A DNA stretch of 64,000 nt from Mycobacterium colombiense. GTDB taxonomy: Bacteria; Actinomycetota; Actinomycetes; Mycobacteriales; Mycobacteriaceae. The stretch covers positions 1 through 64,000 of the forward strand of contig NZ_LZSX01000027.1 in assembly GCF_001665835.1 (NCBI RefSeq), given 5' to 3'. Positions 7,713-15,944 of this stretch are shown piece after piece (position 1 is the first letter of the stretch; the number at the start of each line of letters is the position of its first letter). The notes beneath the pieces were generated by a model. The model was not told the origin of the DNA. It worked only from the letters and a program-made list of their open reading frames with translations, and did not search any database. The translations under genes and the position numbers were made by a program.

Positions 7713-9743
7713 ATGGTTGTAGAATTGACAGCCGGTTGTGAACAGCCGGTCACATCTGTTGACGGCACCGCCCTACATGTCGGTATTTTCGGGCTGCGCG
7801 GATCAATCGGCGGCCGGGGCAGGCCGGGTTCGATGCCTGTGCAGGCAGGCGGGCGCATCGGCGAGTGGACTGCGGGAGCATTCGCGGCGGTGTCTGCGGC
7901 GGCCGCGGTTCGCCATGCCGGCTGCACAGGTACCGGCGCCACGATCGACCTCTCCATCTACGAGGCGATGGTCATCGCGGTGGGCTCGTTGGGGGCGGCG
8001 TCGGCCAGCGTGCTCGGCGACGATCAGGACCTTGGCAACAGAAGCTTCGAACTGCTGTCCATCGTGGCGACCGCCGATGGGTTGGTGGGGTTCTGCACTA
8101 TCACGGCGCAGCAGTTCCAGGACTTCCTGGTGCTCATCGAGCGCGCCGACCTGCTCGACGACGACTTGGCGTCGATGGCCGGACGGATCAGGCGCTGCGA
8201 CGAATTCCTCGCGATGGTCAACGACTGGGCCGCTGACAAGACCACCACCGACATCGTGGAACGGGCCGCGGCCTTCCGGATTCCGGTAGCCCCCATCGCC
8301 AGCCCGCAGACCATAACGACGATCGACCATTTCGTCGTTCGCGGTGTCTTCCTCGAATCACGAACCGGAGCCGTCGGACCGCGAGTCCCCTACCGCAGCT
8401 CGGCTATCCAAGTCCGGCCTCTTGCCCTCGCGCCGGATCTGGGTGCCGACAACGGCGAGGTGTCGTGGTCGGCACGCACGGACCCACGGGCGGCCAGCGA
8501 GCACCCGACGGGCGCACTTCCGTTGACCGGTCTTCGGGTCAGCGACCTCACCGCCTTCTGGGCCGGGCCGATGGCGACCCAGCTGCCGGCCGCCTTGGGA
8601 GCAAAGATCATCAAGATCGAAGGCGTGCGCCGCCCTGACGGCATGCGATTCGCCGGCGGCCGTTCGCCCAGCTGGGATCAGTCGTGGGAGTGGGGACCGG
8701 TTTTCCAGTGCAGCAACACCAACAAGCGCGGCGTCAGTCTCGAGCTGAGCACACCGCAGGGCCGCCAGACGGCACTCGAGCTGATTGCGCACAGCGATCT
8801 GGTCATCGAGAACTTCTCGCCGAGGGTGATGGCCAACTTCGACCTCGAATGGGACACCGTGCACGCCGCCAATCCCCAAGTCACTATGGTGCGGATGCCG
8901 GCGTTCGGACTGGACGGTCCCTGGCGTGACCGCGTCGGATTCGCCCAGACCATGGAACAGGCCAGCGGCATGGCCTGGATGACCGGAACTGCGGACGCAG
9001 CTCCGCTGATCCCCCGGGGAGTCTGCGACCCCCTCGCAGGCCTGCACGCGCCGTTTGCGGCGATCGCCGGACTACAGATCCGGGATCGCACCGGTATCGG
9101 CGTGCACATCGAGTCAACGATGATCGAGGCGGCCCTCAACGCCGCCGCTGAGGCGGTCCTGGAACACTCGCTGAACGGAGTCACATTGCGCCGCAACGGA
9201 AACCGCGGTCCCCACGCGAGCCCACAGGGTGTGTTTCGGTACGCAGGCGACGACGCCTGGGTGGCGGTGGCGGTACTCGAGGACGACACATGGCCCGCCC
9301 TTGCCGAGGTGATCGGGCGCCCAGACCTGGGCGTCGACTTAAGCTTTCGACGCGAACCTGGCCGCCGCGAGCGCGCGGATGAGATCGACAAACTGATCGC
9401 AGAGTGGACGACGCACCGCAGCCCAGCCGAGGTGGTGGCCTGCCTGCGCGCACGCGGGCTCGGCGCCGCCCCGGTGGTGTCTGCCGCCGACTTGCTCGAC
9501 GATGAACAGCTCGAGGCCCGGGGCTTCTGGGAAGTCGTCGACCATCCCGTCGTTGGCCGCTTCAAGACCATCGGCTTGCCATTCGCCTTCGCGGGGCGTC
9601 CCCGCAGATGGATCACCACGCCGGCGCCGCTCTACGGGCAGCACACCGCCGAAGTACTGACCGAGGTACTGATGAAGACGGCCGACGACCTGTCCGCCCT
9701 GGAGGGGGTCGGCGCGATCAGCGGCCGCCCAGCGGGCCTGTGA
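7713..9743 (+). CDS. Two-domain CaiB/BaiF CoA-transferase with shortened first domain
   Basis: A 676-residue class III CoA-transferase made of two tandem CaiB/BaiF modules. The C-terminal module (from about 8524) is complete: LTGLRVSDLTAFWAGPMATQL, the NTNKRGVSLEL segment, VIENFSPRVMANF, and the catalytic Asp region GVCDPLAG. The N-terminal module opens with a VVELTAG start but jumps almost at once to the late-domain segment GGRIGEWTAGAFAAV. About 150 residues of the usual module, including much of the CoA-binding region, are missing. The ATG at 7713 has a GAGGAGGCG ribosome-binding site. Its stop overlaps the GTG of the next hydrolase by 4 bp. It probably activates a pathway acid as a CoA thioester if the remaining module works. 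Confidence 0.82.
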   Translation: MVVELTAGCEQPVTSVDGTALHVGIFGLRGSIGGRGRPGSMPVQAGGRIGEWTAGAFAAVSAAAAVRHAGCTGTGATIDLSIYEAMVIAVGSLGAASASVLGDDQDLGNRSFELLSIVATADGLVGFCTITAQQFQDFLVLIERADLLDDDLASMAGRIRRCDEFLAMVNDWAADKTTTDIVERAAAFRIPVAPIASPQTITTIDHFVVRGVFLESRTGAVGPRVPYRSSAIQVRPLALAPDLGADNGEVSWSARTDPRAASEHPTGALPLTGLRVSDLTAFWAGPMATQLPAALGAKIIKIEGVRRPDGMRFAGGRSPSWDQSWEWGPVFQCSNTNKRGVSLELSTPQGRQTALELIAHSDLVIENFSPRVMANFDLEWDTVHAANPQVTMVRMPAFGLDGPWRDRVGFAQTMEQASGMAWMTGTADAAPLIPRGVCDPLAGLHAPFAAIAGLQIRDRTGIGVHIESTMIEAALNAAAEAVLEHSLNGVTLRRNGNRGPHASPQGVFRYAGDDAWVAVAVLEDDTWPALAEVIGRPDLGVDLSFRREPGRRERADEIDKLIAEWTTHRSPAEVVACLRARGLGAAPVVSAADLLDDEQLEARGFWEVVDHPVVGRFKTIGLPFAFAGRPRRWITTPAPLYGQHTAEVLTEVLMKTADDLSALEGVGAISGRPAGL

Positions 9744-10714
9744 CCGACCGGATCCGTCGCCCGCGGCCCTCCACCGCCCCGGACAGGCCGACTGCGCGGA
9801 CCCTGCGGATGGAATCCTTCGGCGCCCGTTACGCCCGTCTACTGGCTACCGCGCAGCGGCACGGTGTCGATCCTGCGGGTCTTGTCCTGCCCGCCGAGGC
9901 AATGATCGTCAGCGCCGACGGCGTCGGCGTTCACTACCTCGAATGGCCAGGCGCCGGTGCCGATCCTGCGGTGATCTTCCTGCACGGCGGCGGTCTGCAT
10001 GCCCACACGTTCGACGTCGTCGGCAACCTGCTGCGTCACCATGCCCGCTGCATTGCGCTCGACCTGCGTGGTCACGGCGAAAGCCAGTGGTCGCCCGGCC
10101 GCTACGGCGCAGAGCACACAGCCGACGATATCTCGACAACCGCGGAGCTCTTGGGTCTGAAAAGAGTTGTCGTGGTGGGGCATTCGATGGGCGGCATGGG
10201 CGCGATGGCCTGGGCTGCTCGAGGCGCCCCCGAACTCGCCGGTCTCATCGTCATCGACCTCGGAGCCGACCTCGACAAATCCGCAACCGACTCGGTCCGG
10301 GGCTTCATCACATCGCAGCCATCCTTCGCCAACCTAGAGGAGGTCGACGATTTCGTTGCCGGTGACGGGCCGGGTGGCGACAGCGTGGCGAGCAACCTGC
10401 GCTGGCGCGACGACGGACGACTGGCCTTCAAATACGATGACTCGCAGTTCCATTTGGGCAACACCCAGCTACCTGTCGGGGACGAGATGCGGCAGTTGGC
10501 GCGCCGCATCCATTGCCCGACCATCGTCCTGCGGGGTGACCGCAGCAGGGTCGTGTCCGACGCCGCAGCCGGCGAGCTCGCCGACCTGATCGACGGTGCG
10601 ACGTGGAGCCGGGTCACCGATGCCGGTCACACCATTCAGTCAAGCAACCCGCGTGGACTGGCCGAAGCGATCACCGGATTCCTTGCCTCGATACCCACTC
10701 AACACAGAAGGTGA
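9740..10714 (+). CDS. Alpha/beta hydrolase
   Basis: A 324-residue alpha/beta hydrolase. FLHGGGLHAHTFDVV is the oxyanion strand, LDLRGHGESQW follows, the nucleophile elbow is GHSMGGM, and a C-terminal DAGHTIQ carries the likely catalytic His. The GTG at 9740 overlaps the CoA-transferase stop in a GTGA arrangement, implying translational coupling. This context suggests hydrolysis of a pathway ester, lactone or CoA-derived intermediate. The N-terminus carries about 30 extra residues before the conserved fold, so an internal start is possible. Confidence 0.82.
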   Translation: MTDRIRRPRPSTAPDRPTARTLRMESFGARYARLLATAQRHGVDPAGLVLPAEAMIVSADGVGVHYLEWPGAGADPAVIFLHGGGLHAHTFDVVGNLLRHHARCIALDLRGHGESQWSPGRYGAEHTADDISTTAELLGLKRVVVVGHSMGGMGAMAWAARGAPELAGLIVIDLGADLDKSATDSVRGFITSQPSFANLEEVDDFVAGDGPGGDSVASNLRWRDDGRLAFKYDDSQFHLGNTQLPVGDEMRQLARRIHCPTIVLRGDRSRVVSDAAAGELADLIDGATWSRVTDAGHTIQSSNPRGLAEAITGFLASIPTQHRR

Positions 10715-11277
10715 CCAAAGCGGTCAATGATTGATTCGTCTCCCTCAGCGACACGGGGCAGCGCTACGCCAACTTCAAATTCCGACGCGAAGACGGATCC
10801 GGCCGGGGCTAGACCATCCCGCGGGGCACCCCCACCGCGCCTAAGCACCTCTGCATCCCCACTGAGTTCTTCACCGCCGGATGGCATCTGGTGCTCACCC
10901 CCAACGAGCTGGTGACGTTCCTGGTGCTCTGCCATGTGGCCGACCTCCGGCTCCTGCACGACCGCAGCACCAGCATGTTCCTCGCCGAACAGTTCCGCTA
11001 CAGCTTGCTCGGGCTCACCGACGAGGCCTATGTCTCCCTCCACGAGTTGGCCGAGTTTGGACTAATCGAAGTGACAGACCCAATGCCCAACCGCAAACGC
11101 GGCCGCATCCAACTCGGCGAAACAGACGGCAAACCGCCAGAGCCATACAACATTTCGGTACCAATGTTCAGCGGCCAATTGTCCACCGACGCGTTATTCG
11201 AGCTCTCAATGTTCGACACGCCGGCCATCGACCGTGTCATCTCGAATCTGGCATTTCAGGCGCCCCGATTGAGGTAG
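10711..11277 (+). pseudogene. Decayed gene of unknown function, interrupted by stop codons
   Basis: One reading frame runs from about 10735 to 11277 with coding-like composition on both sides of an in-frame TAG at 10810; another TGA lies at 10732. Before the stop it reads DTGQRYANFKFRRE; after it come IPTEFFTAGWHLVLTPNEL and a helical segment ending SNLAFQAPRLR. The downstream part could be translated alone from the GTG at 10891 (128 residues: a hydrophobic helix VTFLVLCHVADLRLL, then a wHTH-like ALTDEAYVSLHELAEFGLIEV-type region), which is why it is often called as a gene. I read it as the remnant of a DNA-binding or replication-type protein at the island edge. The next 190 bp hold another weak coding fragment. 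Confidence 0.5.
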
Positions 11278-11504
11278 CCCACCAGTTGGACGCTACCTGC
11301 GCGCCGAATCCGCCGAGCTGCCGAGCCGGTTGTTCATCGACGCGGCCCCCACCTTCGTGGCGAAGGCGGTCCGCATGCGGATTCGCCCCCAGACCATCGG
11401 GCCTATTACGCACGCACGGCCTGTCTACGGTGATGCACCGCGCGATCTCGGCTGCTTTGCGAAGCTAAAGGGACCTCTTTTAGCGCCCTAATTTCCGCAC
11501 CGGT

Positions 11505-11522
11505 AGGCCCTCTCGGGGGCCT
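11505..11522. terminator. Possible hairpin between pseudogene and zinc-finger gene
   Basis: AGGCCC and GGGCCT form a perfect 6-bp stem with a 6-nt loop. It lies between the end of the decayed plus-strand gene and the stop of the minus-strand zinc-finger gene, where a terminator would be expected. There is no T-tract on either side, so it is only a candidate. Confidence 0.3.
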
Positions 11523-11527
11523 CACTG

Positions 11528-12007
11528 TCATCGCAAATCGAGATGCCTCTGGACGGCCTCGACGAGGGCCTCCAGTTCAGCAGCCAATGCATTCCGGGCG
11601 TCCGGCATCTGGTCAGACAGTGAGAGGGTAGCTTCGGCGCGGCCTACAGCTCTGGCAAGTTGGAGGTCCGAGCAGATGGATGACGGGCCCAATGGAGCGT
11701 CGTCGGAGGGCGCTGTGGGGCCCCTGCCGTTCGGGTTCAGCGCCTCAACATCGGTGCGCAACCTTTGCGTGTTCTGCTCGTAGTGCTTGAGCTTCGCCTG
11801 TGCGCGACGGCGCTCAGAATCTGCCAGATGGCGGCACTGCGGTGAGCAGTAGTCCTGCCGCCGTCCGCGGGACAGCTTGCGTTGGAACTCGGCGCGGCAT
11901 TGCGGCCGCAGGCAGACCGCGGTGACGGTCTGGACGGGCTGACGCACGCCGCGGTTACGGGCCGAGCTAGCGGACCGTAACGGCACAACGCGGTTATCCA
12001 TCTCCAT
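11528..12007 (-). CDS. Small zinc-finger protein with coiled-coil, function unknown
   Basis: A 159-residue protein, not recognised as a named family. It has a Cys4 cluster at about 32-58 (CLRPQC ... YCSPQC) embedded in a basic RKLSRGRRQ segment, followed by a charged helix SERRRAQAKLKHYEQNTQRL that looks coiled-coil. An acidic C-terminal helical half follows. This arrangement suits a nucleic-acid-binding accessory protein of mobile elements or phage. Two Met codons (12007 and 12001) compete for the start. It is transcribed away from the Gabija-like genes, with the repeat-bearing spacer upstream. Confidence 0.6.
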   Translation of the reverse strand: MEMDNRVVPLRSASSARNRGVRQPVQTVTAVCLRPQCRAEFQRKLSRGRRQDYCSPQCRHLADSERRRAQAKLKHYEQNTQRLRTDVEALNPNGRGPTAPSDDAPLGPSSICSDLQLARAVGRAEATLSLSDQMPDARNALAAELEALVEAVQRHLDLR

Positions 12008-12009
12008 CC

Positions 12010-12145
12010 AAATAAATCGCGAGCAATTGCACCATAAACTAGCATGTCATCCGCTGTAGAGCGTGAATAACAGGCCCTTATTCGCGGCAGACACGCCGGA
12101 TACAGAGCAAAATAAATCGCGTGCTGCTTTCCAGATGCAAACTAG
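12010..12145. repeat. AT-rich spacer with 100-bp-spaced direct repeats and an inverted repeat
   Basis: The 12-mer AAATAAATCGCG occurs at 12010-12021 and again at 12110-12121, exactly 100 bp apart. Each copy is followed 26-29 bp later by AAACTAG (12036-12042 and 12139-12145). Between them lies an inverted repeat GAATAA-N7-TTATTC (12065-12083). The spacer is clearly richer in A/T than its surroundings and separates the divergent zinc-finger gene from the small protein and Gabija-like pair. It could be an operator region, a recombination site or an origin-like iteron remnant. Confidence 0.55.
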
Positions 12146-12314
12146 GGGCAAGCGACTTCTCATCTGAGACTCAGCAGGCGACTCCGCGAGGGTTTGGGGC
12201 ACGGCCAGGTGGTCTGGGGTGAGCCCAAGCGCGACCTCGCTGTGGTTGCGGCCGAGTGTCGGTACCTAGTGCGGGTGTCGTAGTAGCAACCCGTGAGTGC
12301 AATTGGAGAATCAG

Positions 12315-12527
12315 ATGACCACGATGACCGTCAAAGGGGCCTGGAATGGCTGGGACGGAAAGACGTTCGTCGAGATGACCGACGGCTCGAAGTGGAAGCA
12401 GGCTGAGTACCACTACGAATACCACTATGCATACCGCCCGGAGGCGACTGTTACCCGTGACGGTCTGATGCTCGTCGACGGCATGAGCCGAGCTGTGCGG
12501 GTGCGCCGTGTGTATGGACGCGGCTGA
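12315..12527 (+). CDS. Small protein of unknown function preceding the Gabija-like genes
   Basis: A 70-residue protein from the ATG at 12315 with a GGAGAA ribosome-binding site. The core VKGAWNGWDGKTFVEMTDGSKWKQAEYHYEYHYAYRP contains Trp/Gly-turn and Tyr/His-rich stretches, suggesting a small beta-barrel. From memory, this resembles a widespread family of short conserved hypothetical proteins, but I cannot name it. It is 69 bp upstream of the nuclease gene and in the same direction, so it may be part of the defence module or its regulation. Confidence 0.6.
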   Translation: MTTMTVKGAWNGWDGKTFVEMTDGSKWKQAEYHYEYHYAYRPEATVTRDGLMLVDGMSRAVRVRRVYGRG

Positions 12528-12596
12528 ACCCGGCGGCCGTATGGGGGAAGCCGTGGCCAGATGCGGTGGCGAGATAGCGGCGGACTGGAGTGATCA

Positions 12597-14228
12597 GTGA
12601 TCGAGCGGGTGCGGATTCTGGGATATCGCAAGTTTCGCGAGTTGAATTTCGAGCCGCACCAGCGTCTCAACATTCTCGTCGGCGACAATGACGCGGGGAA
12701 GTCGACCCTCCTCGAAGCAATCACTTTGGCGCTGACTGGGCGGGTCAGTGGGCGTCTCGCCAGCGACGAGGTCAACCCGTTCTGGTTTAACGCCCAGTTG
12801 GTGAGGGAGTTCTTCGCCGCCAGAACCAAGGGTGATACACCAGCGCCACCAGTGATCGAGATCGAAGTATTTCTCCGCGACCACGACGAATTTCAGCGAA
12901 ACCTGTTCGGCGCCAATAATTCAGAGCAGCCGACAAGGGCTTGCGCGGGTATCCGTCTCAGAGTTGAGCCCGATCCCGATTACGGTGACGAGATCGAGGC
13001 CTACCTATCTCAGATTGAGTCCGACGATGCTGGGCCCTCGGCGCTGCCTGTGGAGTACTACCGCGTGGACTGGCGCACGTTTTCCAACAAGACGTTGACG
13101 GCACGCCCGAAAGAGCTGACTACTGCCGTCATCGATTCCCGCACTATTCGGTCGAACAGTGGGATGGACGTCCACCTCAAACAGATTCTCAACGATCACC
13201 TCGACGCCTCCGAGAAGGCGAAGGTGTCCCTGGCCGTGCGCGCCACGCGCGACACCCTGGCGTCGCCACATCTGGAGGTGGTGAACGAAAAGATGGCAGA
13301 GCTGCCAGGGCCACTGGACGACAAAGCGCTAGAGCTTGCCATGGATCAAACCGGTCGTGGCGCTTGGGATTCCAGCGTAATCCCGCATGTCGCCGAAGTC
13401 CCCTTCCTGCTGTCTGGGCAAGGTCAGCAGGCCGCGATCAAGATTGCGCTAGCCATGGGGCGGACGACATCCGCGGCACGGGTGGTGATGATTGAAGAGC
13501 CGGAAAACCACCTGTCCCATACCAATTTGGGAAAGCTGCTAGCGCGCATCGCGGATCTTGCTGGCAACGATCAGCAGCTGTTCGTCACTACACACAGCTC
13601 ATACGTACTCAACCGCATCGGTGTTGACGGCCTGCAACTGGTCGGAGAAAACGGCATCACGGTCTTGGGCGCACTCCCTGAGGGCACCGTTGCCTACTTC
13701 AAGAAGCTGCCCGGATACGACACACTGCGTATGGCTTTGGCGGGGCGTCTGATCCTCGTGGAGGGCCCGTCCGACGAGATTGTCGTCGAACGGTTCTATA
13801 TGGATACGCACCACGGGCGGCGGCCCATTGATGACGGTATCGACGTGATCAGCATGCGTGCACTGTCGTTGAAGCACTGCCTGCGCCTGGTCCAGGCGCT
13901 CGGGAGTCGATGCGCGGTTCTGCGTGACAACGACGGCAAAGATCCAACCGAACTGCTCGAGGACCTGGCCGAGTACCTCAACGATGACCACCGCATCTTC
14001 ATCGGAGCATCCGGTCAGGGAAACACGCTTGAACCCCAAATCGTGCACGCCAACGACGAGCAGACGTTACGCAAGGTATTGGCGATCACGGACAAGGCGG
14101 TCCTCGTCACCTGGATGGACAACAATAAGACCGAGGGTGCATTACGAATTTTGGAAAGCGACACGACGCTCAATGCGCCGAGCTACATCATTGAAGCGGT
14201 TGCCTTCGTTGACGAATCAGCCCAGTAA
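12597..14228 (+). CDS. OLD-family ATPase/TOPRIM nuclease, GajA-like
   Basis: A 543-residue protein with an N-terminal ABC-type ATPase and C-terminal TOPRIM domain. Walker A is GDNDAGKST (29-37), signature-like LLSGQGQQ at 271-278, Walker B VMIEEPE at 297-303 and H-loop TTHSSY at 331-336. TOPRIM shows VEGPSDE (E389) and the D-x-D of RDND (D444, D446), then NTLEP (476-480) and KTEGA (511-515), as in OLD nucleases. The length is close to Bacillus GajA. An OLD nuclease beside a UvrD-like helicase is the class 2 OLD/Gabija arrangement, which nicks DNA when nucleotides are depleted during phage infection. The gene overlaps the helicase by 20 bp. Promoter probably upstream of the 70-residue gene. 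Confidence 0.85.
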   Translation: MIERVRILGYRKFRELNFEPHQRLNILVGDNDAGKSTLLEAITLALTGRVSGRLASDEVNPFWFNAQLVREFFAARTKGDTPAPPVIEIEVFLRDHDEFQRNLFGANNSEQPTRACAGIRLRVEPDPDYGDEIEAYLSQIESDDAGPSALPVEYYRVDWRTFSNKTLTARPKELTTAVIDSRTIRSNSGMDVHLKQILNDHLDASEKAKVSLAVRATRDTLASPHLEVVNEKMAELPGPLDDKALELAMDQTGRGAWDSSVIPHVAEVPFLLSGQGQQAAIKIALAMGRTTSAARVVMIEEPENHLSHTNLGKLLARIADLAGNDQQLFVTTHSSYVLNRIGVDGLQLVGENGITVLGALPEGTVAYFKKLPGYDTLRMALAGRLILVEGPSDEIVVERFYMDTHHGRRPIDDGIDVISMRALSLKHCLRLVQALGSRCAVLRDNDGKDPTELLEDLAEYLNDDHRIFIGASGQGNTLEPQIVHANDEQTLRKVLAITDKAVLVTWMDNNKTEGALRILESDTTLNAPSYIIEAVAFVDESAQ

Positions 14229-15321
14229 CCGGCTCACGCTCGCTGTCGCCGGATCCCGAAAGACCCAAGGGCTTGTCGATTCCTGCAAAGCGGCCGATCC
14301 GCGCGAGCGCATTCTCGTTCTTACCTACACTAGCCATAACCAACGCGAGCTGTCCTCCAGATTGGATCGGCTGGCGGGCGACCACCCACACATCGAGGTG
14401 CGTGGCTGGTTCTCGTTCCTGCTTCAAAATTTCGTCCACCCCTTCCTGCCCTTGATGTTTGAAGGCAGGCGCGTTGAAGGGTTCGACTTCGACAGCCCAC
14501 CCCAGACCTACGCCGCGACAGGTAGCTGGCAGCGGTACATAAATGAGCAAGCCGACGTCCGGCGCGTACACCTCCCGGAGCTCGCGGTGCAAATCAACCA
14601 GGCTGGTGCCGGAATATGCCTGCAGCGACTTGAACGGGTGTATGACCGGCTCATGATCGACGAGGTTCAGGACCTTTGCGGTTATGACCTCGAGATTCTG
14701 GACCTGCTGATGGCATCCTCGGTCACCCTCGAGATGGTCGGCGACATTCGTCAGGCCATCTTGGCCACCAACCAACGTGAAGCCAAACACAAGCCGTTCA
14801 TGTACATGAAAATCTGGAAATGGTTTCAGACGCAGGAACAGGCCGGGCGCCTGGCCATCGAGCAACGATGCGAAACTTGGCGTTGCGCACCGGAGATCGC
14901 AGCGTTCGCCGATTCATTATTCGGCCCCGAGTGGGGATTCGAACCGACGGTATCGCTAAACACTGTTCGCACAGACCACGATGGGATCTTCCTGATCGCA
15001 CCAGGCCATGTCGATGAGTATGACGCCCTTTACCATCCAATTCTTTTGCGTAACAGCAAGGCAAGCGGCAAGCAGTATGACCACCTTGAGTGCCTGAACT
15101 GGGGCAAGGCCAAGGGACTGGAGCGACCGCGAGTCCTGATCCATCCCACCGGACCTATTGGCAAGCTCATAACCAAGGCACGCGAGCTAAATGACCAGCA
15201 GGCAGCGAATCTCTACGTGGCGGTCACTCGGGCTCGGCACAGCGTCGGGTTCATCATCAAGCCGCCCAAGGACACCGTTATTCCCGTATGGACGCCGGAG
15301 GCAGGAATCGTAGGCAGCTGA
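14209..15321 (+). CDS. UvrD/PcrA-like SF1 helicase, GajB-like
   Basis: A 370-residue SF1A helicase-like protein starting with TTG at 14209 inside the nuclease gene, implying translational coupling. Motif I is AVAGSRKTQ (12-20), motif II DEVQD (151-155), motif III VGDIRQA (177-183), a QRCETWRC segment in place of NYR, NWGKAKGLE for motif V, and VAVTRAR for motif VI (338-343). The motif I Gly before Lys-Thr is replaced by Arg, unlike canonical GSGKT. It is shorter than Bacillus GajB (about 494 residues) and lacks the larger 1B/2B subdomains. In Gabija, GajB is the partner of GajA. The function here is inferred from motifs and gene order. Confidence 0.8.
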   Translation: MTNQPSNRLTLAVAGSRKTQGLVDSCKAADPRERILVLTYTSHNQRELSSRLDRLAGDHPHIEVRGWFSFLLQNFVHPFLPLMFEGRRVEGFDFDSPPQTYAATGSWQRYINEQADVRRVHLPELAVQINQAGAGICLQRLERVYDRLMIDEVQDLCGYDLEILDLLMASSVTLEMVGDIRQAILATNQREAKHKPFMYMKIWKWFQTQEQAGRLAIEQRCETWRCAPEIAAFADSLFGPEWGFEPTVSLNTVRTDHDGIFLIAPGHVDEYDALYHPILLRNSKASGKQYDHLECLNWGKAKGLERPRVLIHPTGPIGKLITKARELNDQQAANLYVAVTRARHSVGFIIKPPKDTVIPVWTPEAGIVGS

Positions 15322-15824
15322 GCGCGGACTCGCAGAGAGGATTGCTCAACCAACGCGGCCCTTGGTGTTGAAACCGCTCTGAACTGCGCTTTTGCAACGA
15401 AGATTGACAAGCTCTCGCGACACGCCCGGATCCTGTCAAAGTAGGCAGGCGTGTCCTGTCAATCGTCGCTGCATCTCGACAGCGTCTGTTTAGGTTCCCA
15501 TCCAAGATGGCGGAATTCCATCTTCGTGACGTACAGATGGCGGATCCACCACAAACATGGGAATCTCGCTACCTGGCCTAAGCGGTGGCGCCGCTTTAAT
15601 GGGTGCACTCTGTTTTCGGTCTTAGGCATGTAAATCGTGACCGCGTTGTTCGCCGACGGTAGTGGCCTTGTGTCTCAACCGAAGAGGCCGAAGCGCACGT
15701 CCAGCGTCGGTGCGCAGGGTGATCGGAACCGAACCGCCGATCTCTGTTGGCTATGGTTCGGCCATCATCGATTGGACAAGCCCGAACCACCCCGGAGGAT
15801 CCTGGCTGGACTTACACTCCAGTT
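15322..15824. other. Intergenic region downstream of the Gabija-like genes
   Basis: About 500 bp without a credible gene. An 8-bp inverted repeat GACACGCC / GGCGTGTC (15419-15426 and 15448-15455) lies about 100 bp after the helicase stop. The sequence CCTGTCAA occurs twice (within 15431-15462), facing an upstream TTGACA. These may form a terminator or a regulator site. The remaining sequence contains only short, unconvincing frames. The end of the gap holds the promoter of the small secreted peptide. Confidence 0.4.
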
Positions 15825-15944
15825 ATGAACAAGGTTACGAGAGTCTTGTTTGCGCTGTTGCTCGCCTTCGCCGTCTCAACAACGTCGGTGAGCTGCGTAC
15901 CTCCCTACTGCCCCCTCACCGGCGGCCCGGCCGTCATCTGCTAG
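15825..15944 (+). CDS. Tiny secreted Cys-containing peptide, probably leaderless
   Basis: A 39-residue peptide: basic start MNKVTR, hydrophobic core VLFALLLAFAV, polar STTSVSC region, then a short mature tail PPYCPLTGGPAVIC. There are three Cys (at 24, 28 and 39). The signal peptide looks genuine. Cleavage near VSC could be by signal peptidase I or, with a weak lipobox, by the lipoprotein peptidase. A TACACT -10 hexamer at 15813-15818 ends 6 nt before the ATG, so the message is probably leaderless; the GGAGG at 15793 is too far to act. Not recognised as a named family. Confidence 0.55.
   Translation: MNKVTRVLFALLLAFAVSTTSVSCVPPYCPLTGGPAVIC

Noticed and set aside
11278..11470. A coding-like frame reading GRYLRAESAELPSRLFIDAA
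   Set aside because: No start, no recognised family and only about 60 codons; treated as part of the decayed border region.
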